A stretch of 64,000 nt of DNA, from positions 1,116,001 to 1,180,000 of the forward strand of contig NBBA01000014.1 in assembly GCA_002794785.1 (NCBI GenBank). Direction: 5' to 3'. Positions 40,333-51,565 of the stretch are shown piece after piece. The notes below the pieces were generated by a model, which saw only the letters and a list, made by a program, of their open reading frames with translations, had not been told where the DNA came from and made no database searches. The position numbers were made by a program, and so were the translations under genes. How positions within the stretch are numbered: position 1 is the stretch's first letter; the number at the start of each line of letters is the position of its first letter. Origin of the DNA: Coniferiporia sulphurascens. Its lineage: Eukaryota; Basidiomycota; Agaricomycetes; Hymenochaetales; Hymenochaetaceae.

Positions 40333-41916
40333 TTAGACGGCACCTCCACAACTCGGACACAGAAGCTCCTCGTCTCGCGCGGCCCATGCCTCGGCGTCAT
40401 CATCATCAATTAAATGCAGCGACGACTCCCAGTCGTCTGGTATGGTACCCCCATCGACAACGTTAGCCACCATCTCCCGCGCGTGCAGAACGAGTGATAT
40501 ATTCCCAACTACGTTATGCGGAAGCTCCGTCTCCGCGCCCCTGACTATCGGTGAATGTGCCAACGCAAGCAGTGCAGATGGGACGAACACGTGTCTGTCG
40601 AAAGTTACAGACTCATTCCGCTTAATGGCTTGGAATTGGCTGTCCTCCTTTGGTCGGCCGCGCTTGCCTTTTAATGGTGGCGTCTGGGGCGTGGAAGTGT
40701 CGATGGCCATCACTGACGTGTGGGCGCCGCATGGACTCTGGGTGTCTCCTACGGAGGTCTCAGGCCGTGTGCGCTCTAGTTGAAGGTACCTCGGGGCGAT
40801 ATCCAGTGGCCAAGTGCCGTCGGCCCGCGAGCTCTTTCTAGTCTGGGCATCCTCAGTCCAGCCTGCCTTACGTAAGCAGGGGGAGTGATACCACTTATTA
40901 CAGGTGCTGCGTGGGCAGAAGTGCATAGCTGACGCGTCATCTGGGTTATATGGTACACGGCAAATACATGTTGCCGCTGGCTTTGCCTGTGTTGTATGCG
41001 ATGAGTTTTCTCTGTAGTTTTAGTTATAAGGGGAAAGTGAATCACGTCTACTTCTCGTGTGCGAAAGTCGTAAGTACTACGGTAGTAGAACGTTGCTTCC
41101 GTTATGGGTGCCTGTTCAGTACTGAACTCCTGAAATGAGGCGACTCTCGCAAGGCCTGAATATTAAAATAAAAATTAAGTCATACTCCGAATGGCATAAC
41201 GACATAGAAAAGGGTGGATATACCTTGAAAACATGCGGCGTGGACAAAATCGTACATATTAGAGAGGAATCTCTCCATCTTTCCGTAGGGTTTCATATCA
41301 CTGAAGAAGTTGAGGTTAGTTGGAGTAAACAAAATAATCGACCAACTATGGTGAGAGGCCACTGACAATTTTTTCTTTTGTTCGGAAACATCCTTAGCCG
41401 ACCATAACCATTGCACTCTGGCCCAGACCTCGTTTTATGGTAAATAAACGGCGAACGTCGTACATACTTAGCAAGGGAATAAACCTCTGAGGAGTCGCCA
41501 TTGCGGGAGCGGACTTCCTTGATTTTCCCGACCCAATGCTCATGAAGGTCTAACGGCTTCTCGGGAGTACAGCCTGCGGGCAAAATCAGCGCGCTTGATG
41601 ATGATAGCATTAATATATCAGTTTGATTCAAATTAAGTTTTCTTTCGCAAACTTAGTAACTTACTACTTCCCTACGGGAAACGTATGTACTACTTCGTCA
41701 ACATCCTTGACTGCAGGTACAGTATAAGTCAGTAAAACAAAGGATTCAAGACAAGTGAAGTAGATCACCGACAAAGCTTTTGTAGGCCTTCATCTCTTTC
41801 CATTCGTTGAGAGAGGGACCATCCGGATCTCCCGCGGCGGGATCCGCCGGTTGAACTGGGCGCCTTCTCGAGGGTTGCTGTGGCATTGTGAGGCGAGCTC
41901 TCTTTCTTTTCGGCAT
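40333..41916 (-). CDS. BAH and PHD domain chromatin protein
   Basis: Start MPKRKRARLTMPQQPSR at 41916, basic and NLS-like. Exons then read LNEWKEMKAYKSFV; VKDVDEVVH; LNQTDILML; GCTPEKPLDLHEHWVGKIKEVRSR; VWARVQWLWSAKDVSEQ; KMERFLSNMYDFVHAACFQG: a complete BAH domain (about residues 60-190). It continues TFYYRSTYDFRTREV, then a PHD finger CICRVPYNPDDASAMHFCPRSTCNKWYHSPCL, with the last zinc ligands at the C terminus (CPSCGGAV). A ~150-aa Pro/Thr-rich stretch lies between, with a KGKRGRPKE AT-hook-like motif. BAH and PHD modules read nucleosomes and histone tails, so this is probably a chromatin regulator. One intron (around 41660-41700) uses weak signals. Confidence 0.75.
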
Positions 41917-42205
41917 GATAGAAATCTTTAAAAGCGAAGTACCCCGTAATAATTCTCTCTTCAAGAAGGTGCAATGGGTGGTCTTGAACAAAGGCTTCAA
42001 GTTCAATCCTGAGTCAGTTCAAGACGGTTGATACAGGTTTCCTTGTTAAAGCAACCGTGAGAACAAAAAGCGTCTTTAAGGGAAGTCCGAAGACCTAACA
42101 CATGTTTATGCGTACGTAATACCCTGGCTGCGTGAGCGTGCTGCGAACTCCTTAAGCCCATCGACAAGTCAACCTGTTTCCTTCCGACCATATCATAGCG
42201 ACGCT
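41917..42205. promoter_or_regulatory. Divergent promoter, BAH-PHD / REEP genes
   Basis: 289 bp between the two start codons; both genes must be driven from here. No motif recognised. Confidence 0.4.
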
Positions 42206-43372
42206 ATGCTCATCTATTTTACATCCAGAGTGATCAGGCAAGCAAACGCTTTCAAGCCTGCCTTGTCGTTTGAGTATAAACTGACTTGATCCTTACAGCT
42301 CGACCGTCGCGTTTCTGTATCCAGGCTATGCATCGTACAAGACGCTTTCGCAGCGTCCAGCGTCTGAAGCTGATCTTGAGAGATGGCTGATGTACTGGTC
42401 TGTACTTGGCTGTATTGTCGGCGTCGAGTATGTCGCCGAGTGGTTGATCTCTTGGTGAGTCTATTATGTGTCTTGCCATCCACCGTGCATCCGTGCATCC
42501 AAGCGCGAGAGGCGGTGGTTTATGAACTGCGACGTTCTGCTGCGGTTGCTTGTCCCCTGAGCCTTTGGAACTGACTCACACGTGTACTTTTCAGGCTTCC
42601 TCTCTATTACCCAATGAAGACCATATTTCTCCTATATCTTTCCCTTCCGCAAACGCGCGGATCCTCCTACATCTACATAAACTATCTTGAGCCCTTCCTC
42701 CAATATCACGAACCCGAGATAGATGCGACACTCGTAAAACTGAAGGCCCGCGTCTACACCTTTGTACAGGAGAAGCTCCGCCTTATCTGGGAGCAGATAC
42801 TTGGGTCGGTCGGACACCCTTCGCAGCCCGATGCCGGTGCAGCGGCTGATGGGGCGCAGCCTCCTAGCATGGGTGACCCGGTCTCGGGACCGACGCAATT
42901 GCTAGGTGGTCTTTGGAGGACATACGGCCCGTCGGTCGTAGCCTCTGGGGCATCCCTGTACGCCATGGCTACGGCGGCCTCAGCCGCACAGCAACGGCCG
43001 CAGCCCACACCTGGTCAAGCACAGGGAAGGAGCGTGTCGCACACAACATCCGAGCGTCGTTCTTTCCTCCCTCCGACTGACGAGCTGCACAACTCGTCTG
43101 GTTCAGATTCCGAGTACCCAACATCAACTATCCCGGTACAGCATGGCTCAAGTGCGTACCTCCCGCCCTCCGTGGCTGGTTCGGAAGCCGACTTGCGTGC
43201 TCGGGTGGGCCAGTTTGAGGAAGTCGAGGTACCGAGTGACGTTGAAGGCTATGACCTCGGTCCCTCCCAGCGTCGTGGTCCGACAGATGCTCCTCTTTCC
43301 CCTACGCGCCGAACGAGCTGGTTTGGATGGGGCGGCCAAGCACCGCCTGATAAGGGTGCGAAGGACAACTGA
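42206..43372 (+). CDS. REEP/YOP1 family ER-shaping membrane protein
   Basis: Three exons, 42206-42237, 42299-42454 and 42595-43372, giving 321 aa. The first intron starts with GC (AG|GCAAGC) and ends CTTACAG with a CTGAC branch site, a GC-AG intron. The conserved TB2/DP1/HVA22 core is FLYPGYASYKTLSQRPASEADLERWLMYW then EYVAEWLISWLPLYYPMKTIFLLYLSLPQTRG and IYINYLEPFL. Family members insert hairpins in tubular ER membrane and curve it, together with reticulons. The C-terminal ~200 residues are Pro/Ser-rich and disordered, longer than yeast Yop1, typical of larger fungal REEP proteins. The first short exon encodes MLIYFTSRVI and is needed to reach the conserved core. Confidence 0.88.
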
Positions 43373-44201
43373 GAGCGAAGATAGACACGTACGAATATCG
43401 TTTTCCACTTCTATCGGGGTTTTTTGCCACATACGCTGCTCTTCCTGTGCATTGTCGCATATTCACGTGCTTTTTTGAAATCTATCCGTTCTCTGCTATA
43501 AACGTTAGAAGTTGACGCTTTTGTGTGTCTAGGTGAAGGTCAGGCGGTGTACATGCTACAAACCACAAACTCCCTCTGCGGCGATCGGATCATTGTGAAA
43601 CTTAACGCTTGCGTGAAGTTTCGCGGCCTTTCTCGGCGATATAAATTTTCACTAGCCAAACGGAAGCCCTATTGAGGCCAACTTGTTCAGCCTCAAGCGA
43701 AACGAGTCTGTGTGATGCAACAGGAATTAACTCTTTCTCTTTCGCAAACGTCCTTGCGTGAAGCACTTGTCGGTCAAAGCATATTAACGACACACATACC
43801 ACCTGTTACACAAGTTCATAAGATCAAATCGAAAGCTCAGGATCGATTTACTGGATCCGAACGTTACTCGTTATTTGAGACTTGCTTTCTCCGGCACGCT
43901 GGCTATTCATGGGAATTCGGCTGTGGAAATGCTATCTGCGATTTCGGACCTGTCGCCGATTCGGTCATAAAACTCAGCGCATCATTGCTTTAGTTCATAG
44001 CTCAAGTCCTCCTTGTTTTTTCACGGGAAACATAAACTGACCGAATTGGACCTCCGCATCCGTTGTACTCGGGTTTACACAACCTAATTCCTCTGCGGAC
44101 TTGCTAGAACATAAATACTGGCCTATACCTAACTTGATTGCTATCATTGCGCTCTGTGTCTGTATATCTCGCGAAGTCTTCAAGATAGACACTCTGCAGA
44201 C
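43373..44201. other. Upstream region of P450 pseudogene 1
   Basis: Part of it (about 43900-44080) resembles the region before pseudogene 2 (about 45655-45830): both hold GGAARTGCTATCTGCG and CCTTGTTTTTTC. This indicates that promoter and gene were duplicated together. Confidence 0.5.
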
Positions 44202-45560
44202 ATGCTTGTGCTCATGCTTGACTTAATATGCTTCGTAGGCACCCTTTTCTACCTGAGGACTTGGTTGCACTGGCGCAAGCGTAATCCCGATAATCTGCCA
44301 TATCCGCCGGGACCAAGTGGCTTTCCCCCCCTCTAGTCGGGAGCGTCTTCGACATGTACGGTGTAGAGGAATGGGAGAAGGCCCGACGATACGGGGAGAA
44401 ATATGGTAAGCCTGCTGAAGGTAAAACCGGGATAGTCGTTGAGCTGATCATCCTGCCTCAAGGCGACCTTATCCTCGTTGAAATTCTGGCGGGATGATCT
44501 GAAAGCACATTAGGTCGTGTTTGCAACTTGTACGAGAGTACGTACCCTATCCTTGAAATCTTCACCAATCTGGTAGTCGAGGGCCAAGCGACTCTCGAGC
44601 TCTTCGAGCTCTTCTTCGTCAATTTCGTCAGCTTCAACCGCATCCGGGGAGGGCGGCTCAGGCGGGTTGAAGAAGTTGAAAATTGAATCCGCGGGACGTA
44701 CATTTTTGTGAATTCATACGACGTCGCGGTAGAACTTTTCGACAAGCGCGGGCACAACTATTCCGCAAGACCGCAGTCCACTTTGCTTGAACTGTGCGCA
44801 TTCGCTCTAGGTCGTCTTGCGGAATGATTAATGACAACGAGTGATCTGTAATCATAGGGAAGGATGGAACCGACTGCCCGTCCTGATTCGTACGGCGACG
44901 ACCTCCGAAAGTCACGTTAGACGCTTCACCGCTTTTTTGGTAAATCTGTCGTGTCAGATTACAACGGGCTACATGTCCAAGTTGCTCACCATCTGTTGTT
45001 GAACTTGCTCAAAGAACCAGAAAACTTCCTGGACCTCACAAGATGGTGAGTATAATAAAGTAAAGCGCTGAGTGATGCTCTCGATCATTGATGCTATTGA
45101 TGTCACAGTCCGTAGTGCAGCTGGAGAAGTCATAATGATGGCCGCCTATGGATATAAGGGTGAGCGTGTTGTGCGATGCAAATGAAAAATAATATTTATT
45201 GTGAAGTTTTAGATGGGAAAGATCCTTACATCGACCTCGCAGAAGGGGGCGTTAAAGCTGCGACTGAGGCAGAGGGGTTTGCTGCTATAAATATGCTTCC
45301 GTGGTGTAAGGACGTTTGCTTCCGTCAGTTGCTGAAATTCGCTTCGAACCTTTCCCCAAATGATCATGCGAGTACAGCTTGATGGGACAGCCTTACCCTC
45401 AATGACAAGTAGACCCATCGAAGCCAACTCAATCGAGGATGGCAAGATCGAGGACGAGCATATTATTGGATCAACAACTGCTGTTAGTGCATATCATGCT
45501 ACCTTTCTTGGTGGCCGTTCATTGTACGAACTACTCGAACTGTCCAGGCTGATCTCTATG
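44202..45560 (+). pseudogene. Cytochrome P450 pseudogene 1 (truncated)
   Basis: Starts with a membrane anchor (MLVLMLDLICFVGTLFYLR), then a proline-rich hinge LPYPPGPSGFP and GVEEWEKARRYGEKYG. A homopolymer frameshift lies in the C-run near 44330 (FPPL then stop). Further decayed exons: GDLILVEILAG (44465), [28 protein letters not shown] (44690), LLKEPENFLDLTR (45006), KDPYIDLAEGGVKAATEAEGF (45220), DGTALPSMTSRPIEANSIEDG (45380) and IIGSTTAVS (45460), all in P450 order up to the I-helix region. The C-terminal half, including the heme-binding Cys loop, is absent. An antisense NAP1 fragment interrupts it at 44490-44692. It is tandem with pseudogene 2, with about 70% similar layout. Confidence 0.8.
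44490..44692 (-). pseudogene. Antisense fragment of a nucleosome assembly protein (NAP1) gene
   Basis: On the minus strand this encodes [17 protein letters not shown] then [26 protein letters not shown], followed by a GTACGT..TTTCAG intron and the continuation IIP. That is the NAP1 family segment (FFNFFxPP, acidic E/D stretch, LALDYxIGExxKDxIIPRAVDxFTG). It breaks off after IIP, where the P450 frame resumes. The retained intron shows that it came from genomic DNA, not from an mRNA copy. It is sandwiched between GDLILVEILAG and YIFVNS of the P450 on the opposite strand, replacing only a couple of P450 residues. No promoter or remaining NAP1 sequence is present, so it is not a working gene. Confidence 0.78.
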
Positions 45561-45976
45561 ATAAGCAGCATATTTCAAAATTTTCAAGTATTGACAATGT
45601 GAGATTGGACTTGGACGCTATGCCTTAGCAGTGCCCACTCTGTCCGACGCTGGCCATCTTGGATATTTGGTTCTGGAAGTGCTATCTGCGGATCGGAGGC
45701 TCTAGCTTCGGATGCGTGTCTGACGTCGGCCAAAGTCCTCGGTGCATTATTGCTACAGTCCGTGCCCTTCGGCTGTCCTTGTTTTTTCTCGGGAGACTAT
45801 ATCCGGTCGGAGTGGGGTCTCCTTATTCACTCTGCTTCCGTTTATATAATCGACTATATGCGCGACTTGTTGGAACATGTGCACTGCGCCGAACTTCAGT
45901 TGGTCGCTACTTACACTGCAGCGCACTTGTATCTCGATGTATTTTGCAATTCTCTGGACAAGAAAGCTTTTCAGAT

Positions 45977-48280
45977 ATGCTCGTGCTCTTGCTCGATTTG
46001 GCGTGCTTCGTCTGTGCGCTAGTTTACCTAAGGTCCTGGCCGTCGCATTGGTGCAAGCTTAATCCGGACAGATCACTATATCCACCTGGACCGAGAGAGC
46101 TACCTCTAGTTGGGAGCATCTTCGATATTCATGGCGTTGATGAGTGGGAGAAGGCCCGTCGATATGGGGAAAAGCATGGTCAGCCTTCCGAATTCTAGTC
46201 CATGAAACCGGAAAAAATGTGGTTCTGATCTAGACCTATTTAAGGTAGCCCCATGACAATCCCCGTCGAGAACTGAGGCAGGAATAATATCTTCGTGAAC
46301 TCACATGATGCCGCAGATGAACTTTTCGACAAACTCGGCCATAATCACTCTTCAAGGCCGCGGAACACTTTAATTAGAACGCATATGATCATTTTGAATT
46401 ATTACGTGGAACAAAATCAACAATTAAGTATTACCAGCCCGTAGGGAAGGCTGGTACCGGCTGACCGTCATGATGTCGTATGGAGTCAAGCTCCGGAAAT
46501 TACGGTGAATGTTGCACCGATTTTCAGCGCAAAAGTTCTAGCTGATTTCAATGAGCTACGCGTCTAAGCCACTCACCGAGTACTTTCAAACCTACTTACC
46601 CACTTAAAGGAATCGGGAAGCTGGCGGTAAGGAAAAATGAGTGAAGCGCCAAGTAATGCTGTGTATAACTGATGCTATTGGTTTCACCGCCCGCAGAGCC
46701 GCTGGAGAAGTTACAATGATGACCACGTATAGTTATAAAGGTAAGGCTATTGTGGAGTATCAACGAGATTTGATATTTATTTTAAACCTCATCCCCAAAG
46801 TGTTGGATGGGAATGATTCTATATAGGCTTTGCGGAAAGAGGCGTCAAGGCCGCAGCTGAGGCTTTGTCATTACAATGATTCCGTGGCGTAAGGATATTT
46901 GCTTTATTTTCGCTAGTAGTCCCCAATGATTCTCATATCAATGTTTCACCGTCTGACATTTTCTTCTAGTACGCCACCTGCCAGAATCATGGATCCCCGA
47001 CACTCGCTTCCATACGATCATAAGAAGAGGGTACAGACTTACGCAGAACGTGATGTACGCTCCTTACGAGATGACGAAGAAAGGTATAGTACATTACGGA
47101 AATTCAGCGCACCCCCCCGTGATACTCCAATGCTTACGTCAAATTGTTTCAGCTCGATGGAACGATAATGCCTTGGATAGCAAGCAAGCTCGTCGAAGCC
47201 AACACATCCGAAGATGGAAAAATTAAAGACGAGGAAACCATTGCTTCGCCAACTGCTGTCACATACACAGATCCGTTTGATCGCTACAATTTGCGTCTCC
47301 TTGACTTACGCACCTCCTTTTCACAGCTGGTACAGATATGGTAGATATTAATATCCTTCGTATTTTAGGTCACTCATATTCATATGCTTCTTTTTGTTAT
47401 TTTCAAGACTGTGTCTGCAACGAACACATTTTTGCCATGTCCTGCATCTGAATGTCCGACGTTGCGCTCATAAAGGAGCTTGGCCGTATAAGTGGAAAGG
47501 GGGGTAACCCTCTGACTGTTGAGGACGAGTCGAACCTGCCATATATTAATGCTATATGCTACGAAACTCCATGGTACAGTACAGCACTAAGCTAATTTGT
47601 GGACAATACCTAAATTCGTCCTGACATATGATAATCCGTGCAGATGGCATACAGTAGCTCCCTTCGGTGTGTCACCTCACTACGAAGGAGTACCGACTCC
47701 TGAAAACGTAGAATTAAACTCATAGTCTCTTGTCCTAGGTGTTGCGCATAGTGCTGAGGAGGAGGATGTACAGTATACAATGGCTATTCCATCCCCGCAG
47801 GAACAACGATACTTTCGAATATATGATAAGTCATGAAATTTTTGTCTGTCCAATGAACACGAGCAATGACTTAACACTTCCTAAGGGGCGGTGCACATCC
47901 CGGAGAGTACCCTGAGCCAGAAAAATTCAGTCCGGAAAGATGGCTTCCATCTGAAGGAAAGACACTTCCCTTGGATATTCGCAGGACTGCGTTTGGGTTC
48001 GGCAAACAGTGGGTTTTAATTCCGAGGACTAATCGTCGAAGCGACTAGCCAACTAGTGGAGACAATAGGACCTGCCCGGGAGAGACATTTTGCGTACAGA
48101 TCGGTGAGTGCGTAGAAGCCATCGAGTTCATGATGTGTGTGAATGTCCCACAGGCAGATTCTCCTTGTTGTGGCGTCGGCGTCGGCTTCCTTCAACATAG
48201 GAAAGGCCGTCGATGAGAGTGCCAGTGGTGTTCCGATCACACCGCCCGTGGAGTATGTGGAGAGCTTTTTACGTTAAGTG
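45977..48280 (+). pseudogene. Cytochrome P450 pseudogene 2
   Basis: Starts MLVLLLDLACFVCALVYLRSW, then LYPPGPRELPLVGSIFDIHGVDEWEKARRYGEKHG. Later pieces in order: NNIFVNSHDAADELFDKLGHNHSSRPR (46310), AAGEVTMMTTY (46695), SSTPPARIMDPRHSLPYDHKK, LDGTIMPWIASKLVEANTSEDG (47150), then SDVALIKELGRISGKGGNPLTVEDESNLPYINAICYET (47450), WHTVAPFGVSPHYEGVP (47642), GAHPGEYPEPEKFSPERWLPSEGKTLPLDIRRTAFGFG (47890) and a C terminus QILLVVASASASFNIGKAVDE (48150). The heme loop FGFGRRxCxG is replaced by FGFGKQWVLIP, lacking the thiolate Cys, and several frames change without splice signals. It cannot encode an active P450. Confidence 0.8.
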
Positions 48281-49357
48281 TGATTTCCTCGTACCCTAGA
48301 ACCAATTGCAGACGAAACGCATCCTGTCCGGTTTATATAGACACGTTAAGCCTCTTAAGTGTAGGATAATCCCGCGCTCAGACAATATCTACGGTACGAC
48401 AGGCAGTCGATTTGCGAATTAGCCTGAGATCGGCGTTCCCTTAGTAGTTGTTGAAATTGTGTACACGAAACATTATCAAAGCACTTGATTTGATATGAAG
48501 AAGATTAGGATTCAAGTGGATTTATCTGCTCTGTCCCTTTACCGTAAGTCCGAGTTTCATCTTTCATCTAGCCTGAGCCTCAGAATATTAATGTGGCATT
48601 GTGGCCAGAAGCTAATTAGATAATCTGGACTATTCAAGGTCATCCGGTCCATCGGAACTATCTCGGACGCTTAAGTGCTAGCGTGATGTTCCATTAAGTA
48701 AGTGATTGGCGTTCCTTAAGCTTGATCAAACTAACGGGGTTGCCAGCCCGAGCGCTCTTCGACTGGACCTACTTAGACGTCCTCTCGAGTTCTTTTATCC
48801 GAATCCGACTATGCGCATACTAAAAACGGCACCATAACGACAGCTGTGCGGCTGTAATCTACATTTTCTGCCTTTCGGCGGGGGATGGGCTCCGCCTACT
48901 AGCTGTCAATAGTCCATTTTGAAAATCCCCTTCAAATTCTGAGTGCTATACTAGGCGGCGCAGCAGTCACTGGTTGGATAAACATATCATATGTTTACAC
49001 TGTGCCTAGTCATGTGTCGGCGGCTGCCGTTTCTTCCGTTTCTCTGCTTCGCCAAGATATATTCTCTGTGACGTGGCCGCGCTATACATATGTTCTGCAT
49101 CGCAACCAATCTTCGGCAACGGTTTGTCTCCAAGAACATAACCCCCATAAGGATATTGTGGAGCGGCCAGAAGACATCCCCCTTGCAAGCGCATCATCTG
49201 CATCTTTCGGGGGCGTACGTCCGCGTGCCACCTGCTTTTTTTTATGTCCCCGATTTTGCATCGCCTGTGCGCTCTGTTCCTCGGGGCCGGCGCGTGTCTA
49301 TGTCAGGCCACCGTTCTCAGGGCATAGCTTTTCATCATCTCTATATGTTCTGCAAGG
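48281..49357. other. Intergenic 1.1 kb
   Basis: Upstream of thaumatin-like gene 2. A 178-codon frame (49002-49538) runs into the thaumatin first exon but its upstream part has no similarity. No other gene seen. Confidence 0.4.
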
Positions 49358-49364
49358 TATAAAA
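49358..49364 (+). promoter_or_regulatory. TATA box of thaumatin-like gene 2
   Basis: TATAAAA 61 bp before the ATG at 49425, followed by a G run (TATAAAAGGGGG). Confidence 0.6.
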
Positions 49365-49424
49365 GGGGGTGGGCGACGACGAATATCATCAGGTCCTCAC
49401 AGTCCTTTACTTGCCTTGCCAGTC

Positions 49425-50603
49425 ATGAAGTACTTCATCTCCACCGTATCTGCGCTCGCGCTTGTCTCCGGAGCTTCTGCCAGGACATTCACCGTCACCA
49501 ACAGGTGTTCATACACCGTCTGGTACGTTGCACGATAGGTTTTAGTTTGATCGTTCTGACGAATGGTTTACAGGCCAGCTGTAAGTCTGCTCGACGCCCA
49601 AATGGTGTCAGTACTCACGGAGCCGTACAGCTTTTCACAGACCTCAACTCGGGAACTGCAACCCCCGACCAGGCGACAGGGTGCGCACACCGCTCTCTAC
49701 GCTTTTTTCTTCTTCTCTTTTCTCACTGTGTACTTTCATGTGTACAGATGGGAAGCTGCCGCTGGCACCTCCGTTAGCTTCAGCGTCCCGGACAACTGGA
49801 CTGCCGGTCGCATCTGGGGTCGTACAGAGTGTGACTTCAGCACAGTCCAGGGCCCCACCTCGTGCGCTACGGGTGGATGCAATGGTGGTCTGCTGTGCGA
49901 CCCGAGCACGGGCACGGTGAGAATACTCACAATCTATCACGCTTACCGGGAATATATCCCTTACATTTCTATGTACAGGGTGTCCCCCCCGTAACTGTCG
50001 CTGAATGGACCCTCGATGCCTCCGGCAATGAGGACTTCTACGATGGTGAGAATCCTCTACTCAGGACTTCCGTTTCCACAAGCTCACTCACGCTGTTCTC
50101 CTAGTATCCCTCGTAGATGGGTTCAACGTCCCAGTGAGCGTCACAAACACCGTCGGGTGTTCCACCGCCAGCTGCCCCGTCGACCTCAACCCTAGCTGTT
50201 CGTAATCTTCGTCGCTATGTTCTTCATTGAGACCCAAAGCTTTACTCAATTTCTGCCATAACCAGGCCCTTCCGCACTCCAGTTAACAGACTCCTCAGGT
50301 GCTGTTGTGGGCTGCAAGAGCGCCTGTGACGCGAATGTCGATGGCGACCCCAGTAAGCATATCTAGGCCCTTCTGACTTTGGCCGTTCTCACATGGTATC
50401 ACACAGGCGACTCGGCCAACTGCTGCACGGGCTCTCACAGCACTGCCGCGACCTGCCCCTCCTCCGGCGTCACGGATTACTCTTTCTTCAAGGGCAACTG
50501 CCCCGACGCGTACGCGTACGCCTACGATGAGAGCTCCGGCACTGCCCTCTGGACCTGCGCCGCCAGCCAGACCGCCGACTACACCCTCACTTTCTGCCCG
50601 TAA
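49425..50603 (+). CDS. Thaumatin-like protein 2 (secreted)
   Basis: Eight exons: 49425-49522, 49574-49580 (7 nt), 49631-49680, 49748-49916, 49979-50045, 50105-50197, 50266-50352, 50407-50603, summing to 255 aa. Signal peptide MKYFISTVSALALVSGASA, then RTFTVTNRCSYTVW-PA-LFTDLNSGTATPDQATG, WEAAAGTSVSFSVPDNWTAGRIWGRTECDFS, SCATGGCNGGLLCDP, VVGCKSACDANVDGDP, NCCTGSHSTAATCPSSGV, YSFFKGNCPDAYAYAYDESSGTALWTC and a TFCP end. It is about as long as other small fungal thaumatin-like proteins. The exon pattern matches thaumatin-like gene 1, including the micro-exon. A glucan-binding or glucanase role is family inference. Confidence 0.9.
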
Positions 50604-51120
50604 GGTCCAAAACGCCTTGCTTCTTTAAGTTGGCTTCGTAAATGGCTATACCTAATACCTTCTATCAACGGACGTTTGCGACTTGCTTACATAGCACGCC
50701 ATGTTTTTGTATTTATCATGTGTGAATCATGTTGTTTTCGAAGTGGAACTCTTCCTGATGTGCGGAAGATATCTCCCAGAAATGACCAGTCCCGCAATGA
50801 AGGTCATTTGGCACAACGCTATTGAGTCGGCCCGGGGGTCCTGAACCGAACTTGTCTCCATAACTCATCAATAGTAATGCTCGTTACGTAAGTGAACCGG
50901 TATCTTGAACTATCTACCTGATGGAAATCAAGCGCAGTTCAGCCGACACCTCAACTCCCTGATGCTAGCTCTTTGATTGTGTAGACTGTAAAGATCGTCT
51001 CTGTCTAGCTCATGATTTGCTCAAAATACTGGATACCACTGGCTGTGCTGCCGGTAATCCTCGGCCCTGCTCCAACTTCGATACCACTAGTATTGAGTCA
51101 AAGTCCCGTCTTGCAATATG
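50560..51120 (+). repeat. Segmental duplication, copy 1 (matches about 56930-57560)
   Basis: From the thaumatin 3' end onwards, stop codon and 3' UTR (TAAGGTCCA, then TTGCTTACATAGC, TTGTATTTAT, GTGAATCATGTTGTTTT) and then the DUF6533-fragment start (GATCGT, TGATTTGCTCAAA) recur in the same order at about 56996-57560. This shows that a block containing a thaumatin gene plus a membrane-protein gene was copied. Confidence 0.75.
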
Positions 51121-51565
51121 TGGTCACTAAAAGCTAAATGCACAGTGATTCTTGCTTTTCGTACATATACATTACACGAACGCGGCTGGAGGGCGGTTAT
51201 GATTATAGTATTTCCATTTTTCTGCGCATTGACAGTGGGATTGGTGAATATACAAATCCGAGATCGTTTGATACCTTTGCATCAGCAGAAGGCTAGTGCA
51301 GCTGTCAATACTTTCTGTCAATCGGCTGTGTTGGGGGGACGGGACGGAGTCGGTAGCTCTGTTAAGTATGCCGAACTTCGAATTTGGGGTCGACCGATCT
51401 CGCTCCCCGACTTGGACGATGATATGGGTTGGAGAATCGAGAACAATGATGCCAGAGAAGATTTTGGGGCGCCGCTATTCTACCCCTTTTCTCAACCACA
51501 AAAAAAGGAATGCAGCACATCAGGTAAAGAACCGAAGAGATCTAACAGAAGCTGAAATAATGTTT
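51066..51565 (+). pseudogene. DUF6533-type membrane protein fragment (unit 1, A copy)
   Basis: Lacks the N-terminal exons. Begins at the family exon VILAFRTYTLHERGWRAVMIIVFPFFCALTVGL (51146-51240) and runs directly into the last-exon segment VNIQIRDRL with GSSVKYAELRIWGRPISLPDL, so the middle membrane exons were deleted in between. It cannot make a full protein. Confidence 0.65.

Noticed and set aside
40398..40410. Second TCA-repeat as another retroelement tail
   Set aside because: It lies in the coding region of the BAH-PHD gene (Asp-rich stretch) and has no flanking duplication.
44458..44757. A 99-codon minus-strand gene at the P450 pseudogene
   Set aside because: The long frame itself (MCPRLSK...) is not the NAP1 frame; the NAP1 signal is in another frame and lies within a dead context, so no independent gene is called.
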